Below are positions 57,649-64,000 of a DNA stretch of 64,000 bases, one piece after another (the first letter of the stretch is position 1; every line of letters starts with the position of its first letter). The stretch covers positions 3,034,796-3,098,795 of the forward strand of contig NC_085861.1 in NCBI RefSeq assembly GCF_034702125.1, given 5' to 3'. The stretch is from Engraulis encrasicolus (taxonomy: Eukaryota > Chordata > Actinopteri > Clupeiformes > Engraulidae). Made by a program: the position numbers and the translations under genes. Under the pieces are notes generated by a model. It ran no database searches and was not told the DNA's origin. It saw nothing but the letters and a program-made list of their open reading frames with translations.

Positions 57649-57870
57649 AGGGCTGTAACGATATTGTATCGAACCGAGAAATCGTGATACTCAGTATCAC
57701 GATACTGTATCGTGATGTAAGAAGGTAGTATCGTGATATGCCTTTTCAAAGTTTTGTTGTCCTTCAGTCCAGAAAACAACCATATGATTCAATGTGATAA
57801 TGCTTCCAAGCTTCAAATGAGATACATTTCAGAAATCACGGAGTGTATCGAACCGTAGGTCAAAAATCAT
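57649..57870. mobile_element. hAT MITE fragment (TAGGGCTGTAACGAT)
   Basis: TAGGGCTGTAACGATATTG starts an element with ATCGTGATAC motifs. The right end is lost or diverged near 57870. Confidence 0.6.
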
Positions 57871-58530
57871 GATGGGTCATTTCACGTGAAATCAGACGCT
57901 TTGGGACCCGACCGATCCGGATTTCAATCATACTTGGTGTGCCTTTTTAGTAGCAAGGTAACACCCCAGAACTGCATTGGTTTGAATCTGACACTAATAT
58001 TAAGGGAGAAACAGACTAGGAAAGGTTCACATGTGAGGGTAGGACACTATACATTCAGCCTTGAATATATCAGTCAGTGTTAGTCACAAAAAGATGCCTG
58101 TGGTGTTATTTGAAAGCTCTTTTCTGGCTCTACATATTGAACAATCAGCTTGGAATACAACAACTCTCAGAATATGAATTATGATAAATTGAAAAATGTT
58201 AAATTGAATATCTAAAAAAACTATATTTTAAAATGGCCAGTTCCTTGTCCAAACGTAGCCGGCAATGTCATTAGCAACACCTCAAATGCTGGTGTTCGGT
58301 TCTTTATTCATTTCAGAGAGAATTTGACACAAATATGGCATCATACAGACCACTTACTAATAATATGGTAACACCATAGTAGCATCACATGACAAAACAA
58401 AAACAAAACAAAAATGGTCAGTTTCCATGGTCCCAGGTTTCAGAAACTAAGGCAGATGTCCATTTATACACACCAAATGATGATATGTGAATGTTTGAAC
58501 ATTCCTTCTCTGTGTACCTGTGTCATCTTC
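57871..58530. other. No gene recognised
   Basis: AT-rich sequence, possibly the noncoding part of the element carrying the frame at 58534. No termini are found. Confidence 0.4.
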
Positions 58531-58533
58531 CCT

Positions 58534-59052
58534 TTACCGTACTTTAAAGAGATAATCAATGGCTACACTCTCATTTTGTACTCTACCAGTGCATTTGAAG
58601 CAGCAGCTGTGTCTTTTGTAGATAATGTATAAGTACGTCCCGTTGCAGTTAGGTTCCACTACCAGAAGCACATCCTGATGATCCATGACAAGTCTATCTG
58701 GTCTGAAGGGAAAAGTGAAGGATGGAGATGGTCCATGAGGATGCAGGAAGTTCAGTTTCACCTCTCCAGTGCTCAGCATACATTCCTCAACACATGCTAG
58801 CCACCAGTTGCCATCATATACAGCTACAACATACCCTTTGATGCTTGAAAATGTAACACATTCCTTTACTGAGCTCACTCTTTCAACTCCTTCTCTGAAT
58901 GCGGAAAATGGCCTAATGTCCATTGACAATGGGCAGAAGCTGTGTAGTTTTTGAGTACCTGGAATAGTCTTTGCAGATTCAAACCTCTTCAACAGGTTCT
59001 CAGCTTCATGATGGTGCATCTCTCTCAAGAACATCCATTGCCAGTTTGCCAC
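58534..59052 (-). pseudogene. Intact 172-codon frame, probable transposon-derived C-terminus
   Basis: The frame opens at ATG 59052 and stops at 58534. Its middle (VVAVYDGNWWLACVEE) followed by an FLHPHGPSPSF motif resembles a Tudor-like C-terminal module I associate with repeat-encoded proteins of fish; this is a family impression, not a firm assignment. The residues before it (PFSAFREG, SVKECVTFSS) are repeated in an inverted copy on the + strand. The ATG may be internal to a longer protein. It could be the last exon of a transposon gene or a dead fragment. Confidence 0.4.
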
Positions 59053-59250
59053 AACAGAGATGTACCATCATGAAGCTGAGAACCTGTTGAAAAGGTTGGA
59101 ATCAAGANCTATTCCAGGTACTCAAAAACTACACAGCTTCTGCCCATTGCCAATGGACACAGTGGAAGTTAGGCCATTTTCAGCATTCAGAGAAGGCAGA
59201 GTTGAAAGAGTGAGCTCAGTAAAGGAATGTTTTACATTTTCAAGCATCAA
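58840..59250. repeat. Inverted repeat with ~190-bp arms and one N
   Basis: 58840-59024 and 59060-59250 are inverse copies, about 90% alike, around a ~35-bp spacer. The right arm holds an undetermined base at 59107 and small indels that break its frame. Confidence 0.88.
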
Positions 59251-59357
59251 CGGAGCATCACACACAATGGGCCAGCCAGTCAGCAGTGTGTGCTGGGCTC
59301 TGCTCTGCTCTGTGTGGAAATGGGCCTCAGGGGGCTGTGTGCTGATTAAACAGACGC

Positions 59358-59378
59358 ACCCTTCCTCCTCCTCCTCCC

Positions 59379-59409
<31 letters not shown>

Positions 59410-59540
59410 CTCCTCCTCCTTCTCCTCCTCCTCCTCCCCCTCCTACTCATCCTCCACCACCACCTCCTCCTCCACCACACCCTCCTCATCCTCCACCCCC
59501 ACATCCTCCTTCTCCTCCTCGTACTCCTCCTCCCTCCCTC
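59358..59540 (+). repeat. (CCT)n tract
   Basis: CCTCCT runs with CCACCA variants. The Ser-rich frame over it is not a gene. Confidence 0.96.
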
Positions 59541-59640
59541 CCTCTCTCACGTCCGCTGCATCACTCTCTGGGAGACGCCTGCAGTTTTGGCCGTCGTTTT
59601 CCACGTTACCTCACCCCACTAAGCTCCACTTGACTGGCAA

Positions 59641-61010
59641 CAGATGAGTAGAGGACAGTGGTAGCCTAATGCTGCATCATTCACCCCTCTCTCACTCATC
59701 TGTCACCAGTCGTTTGGCTTATCGGTCTGGAAACTGCAATCATTTAGTTTCTATTCTGCTACGGAACTTTTACAGGCAAGTGTACCCCAAAAACAAAACG
59801 TTAATCAATTTAATTTGGCAACATAACAAGTACATACTAATAACATAACATAAAAATAAGTAAAAGTCAAAAGGGAAAATGAAGACTCAGGAAATAAGAA
59901 AGTTCAGCCAAAACAGCAGAGATGAAAGAAGGTGCTAAAAAAAAGCATCAAGAGAAGTGATTTGTGATGTCCTGCTCCTCTTCTCCACGTCAAAACAATA
60001 CCATGCCACAGACACACAACCCCCTCAAACCACTGCCCATCACTCACTGCACATTCATTTATTTAGGCCTATAAAGATGTACACTTTGCAGACAGTGAGT
60101 CTCCATTATGACTTTGCAGGCGATTCAATTGTATTTTTGTAATCCACAATATTCCGCAGTGCGAAGGCCGCTGGCTAGGCCATTAAGCGACGTAAATTGT
60201 AACAAACACAAACTCATAAAACGTCAATGTTGTTCTAGAACTCCAAAATGGATTCGGCGACATCATGCTATTTCACAATTATGTCGACCTAAAAAGACAG
60301 AAATGGAGTGGGGAAACTGTTTAAAAATTCATAGACACTCTTTCAGGCACAGTCGGAGAGTGTCTCTACTTGGTCACCCCAGGAGTATAGCTACATGTAG
60401 TTCCTGAAAAGTCTGTGCCACGTCAGTGAAAAAAAACTGGGCCAGGGCGATATTCCAGCTACCAACTCCTCGAGAGTTTCTGGAATCGTTCCTGCGACCT
60501 AGTTTTGGCAACCGGAGACACACCTATTCCCATTTGCAGTCAATCGGTTACACAGGGATCAGAACTAAAGACGTATAATTGGCAAATGGTTTATTTCATA
60601 CAGGTAGACTTGCATTGCTACGCTTAATTTAGCTATACTGCTTAACTAGGCAATGCAACACGTAGACGAAAAATCCCATGTATTCTTTCTCATACGTCAG
60701 CTGCACAACCCTCATGCCAAGGGAAGAACTGAAGGGTGCTGAAACAGTCCTGCAAGCTAAAAGATTGGAGCTTGGCAGGATCACGGTATGTAGGTTACAG
60801 AATATGTGTAAGCTTCCTCTAGACACACTCCAGCACCCGCCACCTTGCACAAACGTGAACTTTTGCACTCACTCATTGCAGTGTGACAATTTAGAAAGGA
60901 TCGGCTAAACACATTTCAATCAAGCCCAAGGCCATCAAGAACATATTAGAATACAACAATACAATTAGAAATCCAATCCATCACAGATCAAGCATGTGAT
61001 TAACCTGAGT
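59641..61010. other. No gene recognised
   Basis: AT-rich intronic sequence without a clear repeat family, RNA gene or exon. Confidence 0.5.
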
Positions 61011-61074
61011 AGATCATTTACCCAGGCAGGGGTGAGGAACCTTTTTCATTTGGGGGGCCACTTCAAATTCAAAA

Positions 61075-61157
61075 GAATTGCCCAGGTCATGTAGATGATT
61101 TAACCCCTCGTTGCCCAGGTCACATAGATGATTTAACCCCTCGTTGCCCAGGTCACA
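61075..61157 (+). repeat. 33-bp minisatellite, left part
   Basis: Units of GCCCAGGTCATGTAGATG and ATTTAACCCCTCGTT repeat here. The array is cut by the Tc1 at 61160 and resumes at 62776, where the units also include the exon 1 donor. Confidence 0.9.
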
Positions 61158-61159
61158 TA

Positions 61160-62773
61160 CAGTGGTGGTCATATGTTTACATACCCTGGCAGAATATATG
61201 CTTTCTTAGCAATTTCTCATAGAGTATGAAGGATTACGCAAAACCCTTTTTTCACTCATTATTAGTGACTGACTGATTTATTAGCAATAATCTGTGTTTG
61301 CTCTTTCAAAATCAGAATTGCAACACAAACTACGCAAATTACCCTGATCAAAAGTTTACATACCCTAGGTTCTGATGCTGTATACTGCCCCGTTTAACAT
61401 CCTGGACGGCTTTAAATCATTTGTAATAGTTGTGGATAAGACTCTTCATTTTCCCAGATGGCAAAACAGCCCATTCTTGCTGGAAGAATGGTTGTGTCCT
61501 GTAATATCGTTGGGTGTCTTTCTGGAGCCTAATGGTTGAGGTTTCCCCTGAGTGGTTCAATGATGTTGAGATCAGGAGAGTGAGATGGTCGCTCAACAAC
61601 CTTCATTTTATTTTTGTGAAGCTAATGACTTGGCTCTCTGTTTTGGATTATTGTTATGTTGGCATGTCCAAACAATGCCCCATGTGCAGCTTCAAGTCTG
61701 ATGAGTGTCAAGTTTCCTCCAGTATTTTTCAGATGTCAATGTATTCATCATTCTATGAGTATGGACCAAACGTACAGTGCATTTGTAACTCTATGTCCCC
61801 TTGACATTAGTGGTCCATCACCATGTTTCACTGACGGGATGGTGCAACTTTCATCATAAGCCACGTTGACTGTTCTCCAAATGTAGTGTTAATAGTGGCT
61901 GAAAAAAGTCCCACATTGATCTAATTTTTCCATATTAACTTGTCCTAAGCTTTGTGACGCTTGTCCCTATGCTATTTGGTGTATCATAAGCAAAATAACA
62001 TGTTTGCATTTTTGTAGTAATGGCTTTCTCCTGGCAACCCCTAACAGACCATCTCTCCTCAAGTGCCTCTTTGCTGTACAGCTTGAAACATTTTTTCATG
62101 TTGTCCTGTATTTCACCTGAAGTTATTTTTTGGTTGTCCTATGCCTCCTGATCAACTTCGCTCGCAATTATGGATTAGATTTGATTTGATCTACCTGCCG
62201 ATGGCTTGATTTCAACCAAAGACCTCATATTGTACTTCTGAATTGAAGTTTGAACCATGCAAATTCACATTCTGAATTCATTTGTTTGATGCTTTTTATG
62301 TGCCTTTCCTGTTTCATAGAGTTCATATCTGCCCCGAAAGACCCCTTGACAAGTCTTTTGCTTTCTTTACGATGTAGAACATGAAAACTGAAGTGAAGCA
62401 CTGACTTGAGGGATGCAAGGTTCTCTCGGGAGTCCAAATACTCATTGACCTTTTATGTTCAATCAAATCATAAGTCAACAGCTCACAAATGAAGATGGTC
62501 AACTGTAATGGCCATTCAGACCCACTTGTGTGAAATTGTATGAATGCAGCCTCAATCCCCAGTGTATGTAAACTTATGATCAAGCCTATTTGGGTAGGTT
62601 CTGGTGTTATTATTATTTTAAAAACCTAAAACCAGTTTCTTTCCAAAAGATGGTTTCATTCAAACAATAGTCATAAGTGAGAAGCAAAGATTTTTCGTAT
62701 CTTTCATATTCTCTGAAAAATGGCTAAAAAACGAAATATTCTACTGGGGTATGTAAATATATGAGCACCACTG
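61160..62773 (-). mobile_element. Tc1/mariner element, decayed transposase on minus strand
   Basis: The ends CAGTGGTGGTCATATG...TACATACCC and the inverse (GGGGTATGTAAATATATG, GCACCACTG) are Sleeping Beauty-type Tc1 inverted repeats. TA lies on both sides. The length, 1614 bp, is normal for a full element. The minus strand keeps pieces of transposase: an N-terminal KKAKDLSRGLSGQI-type stretch near 62325-62380, and near 61400-61590 a C-terminal stretch where the catalytic DDE region would end. Stops and frameshifts lie between, so it is inactive. Confidence 0.92.
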
Positions 62774-62775
62774 TA

Positions 62776-62980
62776 GATCATTTAACCCCTCGTTGCCCGG
62801 GTCATGTGATGTGAGCGTATGTACCTGTCGGGCGACCCTCCTGATTTAACCCCTCGTTGCCCGGGTCATGTAATGTGAGCGTATGTACCTGTCGGGCGAC
62901 CCTCCTGATTTAACCCCTCGTTGCCCAGGTCATGTAGATGATTTAACCCCTCGTTGCCCAGGGTTGATGTAATGTGAGCG
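62776..62980 (-). repeat. Tandem copies of the exon 1 donor
   Basis: Units on the minus strand contain the last ~22 coding bases of exon 1 (AGGAGGGTCGCCCGACAG), the donor GTACATACGCTCAC and the 33-bp minisatellite unit. Decoy GT junctions lie at about 62825/62824 and 62889/62888, in addition to the real one at 62988/62987. Confidence 0.93.
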
Positions 62981-62987
62981 TATGTAC

Positions 62988-63116
62988 CTGTCGGGCGACC
63001 CTCCTGGCCTCCCAGTACGGTTTGGAATCCTCCACGGCCTTGCCAATCTTCTTCACCAGCTCCTCCAGTTTGACTGTGGCCTCCACGAGCACCGAGCGAA
63101 ACTTCTGCCTGGCGTC
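62988..63116 (-). CDS. sh3bp5: SH3BP5 visible exon 1 (internal exon)
   Basis: The acceptor is CCTAG, after a C-rich tract, and the donor CAG|GTACAT. It encodes 43 residues in phase 0: DARQKFRSVLVEATVKLEEL, then VKKIGKAVEDSKPYWEARRV and ARQ, nearly identical to vertebrate SH3BP5. It begins the V-shaped coiled coil that acts as Rab11 exchange factor. The protein's N-terminus (about 60-70 residues in human) must lie on upstream exon(s) beyond 64000. Copies of both the acceptor end and the donor end sit in the flanking introns. Confidence 0.95.
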
Positions 63117-63203
63117 CTAGAGGGAGGGGCGGGGGGGGGGGGAGCGGAGGGACAGGGGAGAGTGGAGGGAGGAGGGGAGCGGAGGGGAAGGGGAAGTATA
63201 TCA

Positions 63204-63335
63204 GCAATCATCATCATCATCATCATCATCTTCTGCCTGGCATCCTAGAGGGAGGGGGGGAGCGGAGGGACAGGGGAAGTGTATCAGCAACATCATCATC
63301 CTCATCATCATCTTCATCATCATCATCATCATCAC
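63204..63335 (+). repeat. (CAT)n microsatellites
   Basis: CAT runs at 63204-63232 and 63290-63335 were apparently duplicated together with the exon 1 acceptor region. Confidence 0.92.
63230..63278 (-). repeat. Duplicated exon 1 acceptor
   Basis: TTCTGCCTGGCATCCTAGAG followed by the G-rich stretch and AGCGGAGGGACAGGGG repeats 63102-63160. It keeps the CTAG acceptor and the first five codons (DARQK, with a silent Asp change), offset 128 bp upstream on the minus strand. Confidence 0.9.
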
Positions 63336-64000
63336 ACAGAAACATATTGGGGGAAAAATCACTCAATAAAAAGTCCATGCATTCCTCATAAGCACTTTTA
63401 AGGTAGTACACATACACATTTGCCACATTTGGTTTGAATGGGTACAAAAAACCTCACAACATTGCCATAGTAGTCACACGTCCACCATGTATAGGTCACG
63501 CTTAGCCTAAACATTGGTGCCATTTTATTTAAAATGTGTTTCAAGGAATCACGTCACACAGCACAACCCAGTGAGCCAGTGATAGTTTCTAGGAAACAAG
63601 TTCAGAGCACGGCTTCTCGGGATTGTCCCCGCGAATTCAGTTAACCACAGATTGAGTTAACCCAACTGCAGTTCAAAAGCCATTTAGAGGACTTTGATGA
63701 AATTACCACTCCAACAAAAGGGACTTTATCCTTCCATTCACACATAAACATACCCCGCACCACTTTAAAGTGTTACACATTATTAATGATAATTTAATTA
63801 CTGTATGTTGCAAGTCATGGACAAAGCGTTTCTGCTTTTGTCATCAACACACAAAAACTACTTTTGGAGGAGCAAAAACAGGTGGCTTCGGTGACCGCGA
63901 TTTCCTCGGGTTACTATTGTTCCTGGAACGACATTGCAAAGTTGGCCCTGGATCAACATCTGGTTTGAGTGGTTATCGATGTCAGATGATAAGAATATAT
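63336..64000 (-). other. sh3bp5: sh3bp5 intron, no exon recognised
   Basis: I looked for the preceding exon (ending with the family's ELE before DARQKF) on the minus strand and did not find it. Sequence is unique and AT-rich. Confidence 0.55.

Overview
The window is nuclear DNA from a ray-finned fish (teleost). The evidence is split genes with GT-AG introns, tRNA-derived SINEs of fish type, many hAT, Tc1 and palindromic MITE copies, L2/Rex-like LINE tails, and very dense micro- and minisatellites. I cannot name the species. No bacterial-style genes, CRISPR arrays or operons are present, and nearly all long open frames are translations of simple repeats.

Two host genes are supported, arranged tail to tail. 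The + strand carries the last coding exon of capn7 (calpain-7) at 6039-6183, with its 3' UTR and a likely poly(A) signal at 6684. The - strand carries sh3bp5 (Sab, a Rab11 exchange factor and mitochondrial JNK-docking protein). Seven coding exons lie between 63116 and 17157 and encode 434 residues up to the stop; only the 5' exon(s) lie beyond the right edge. CAPN7 and SH3BP5 are also convergent neighbours in human 3p25, so gene identity and conserved synteny support each other.

Layout: 1-6038 is intergenic or, more likely, the last capn7 intron. It holds three blocks of one minisatellite, split by a ~2.9 kb DNA transposon that itself contains a hAT element. 6155-17156 is the convergent intergenic region, full of MITEs. 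17157-31167 holds six sh3bp5 exons among repeats. 31168-62987 is one ~31.8 kb intron with a 6.9 kb LTR element (two 1045-bp near-identical LTRs, no recognisable pol), a solo LTR, a decayed Tc1, a ~1 kb pentanucleotide block and many MITEs. 62988-63116 is the first visible sh3bp5 exon.

The most unusual pattern is that tandem repeats are seeded from exon edges. At the capn7 exon and at four of the seven sh3bp5 exons, short pieces of coding sequence together with the live splice site (or the stop codon) are copied in tandem into the adjacent intron or UTR. This makes rows of decoy donors and acceptors. Several MITE ends show the same behaviour.
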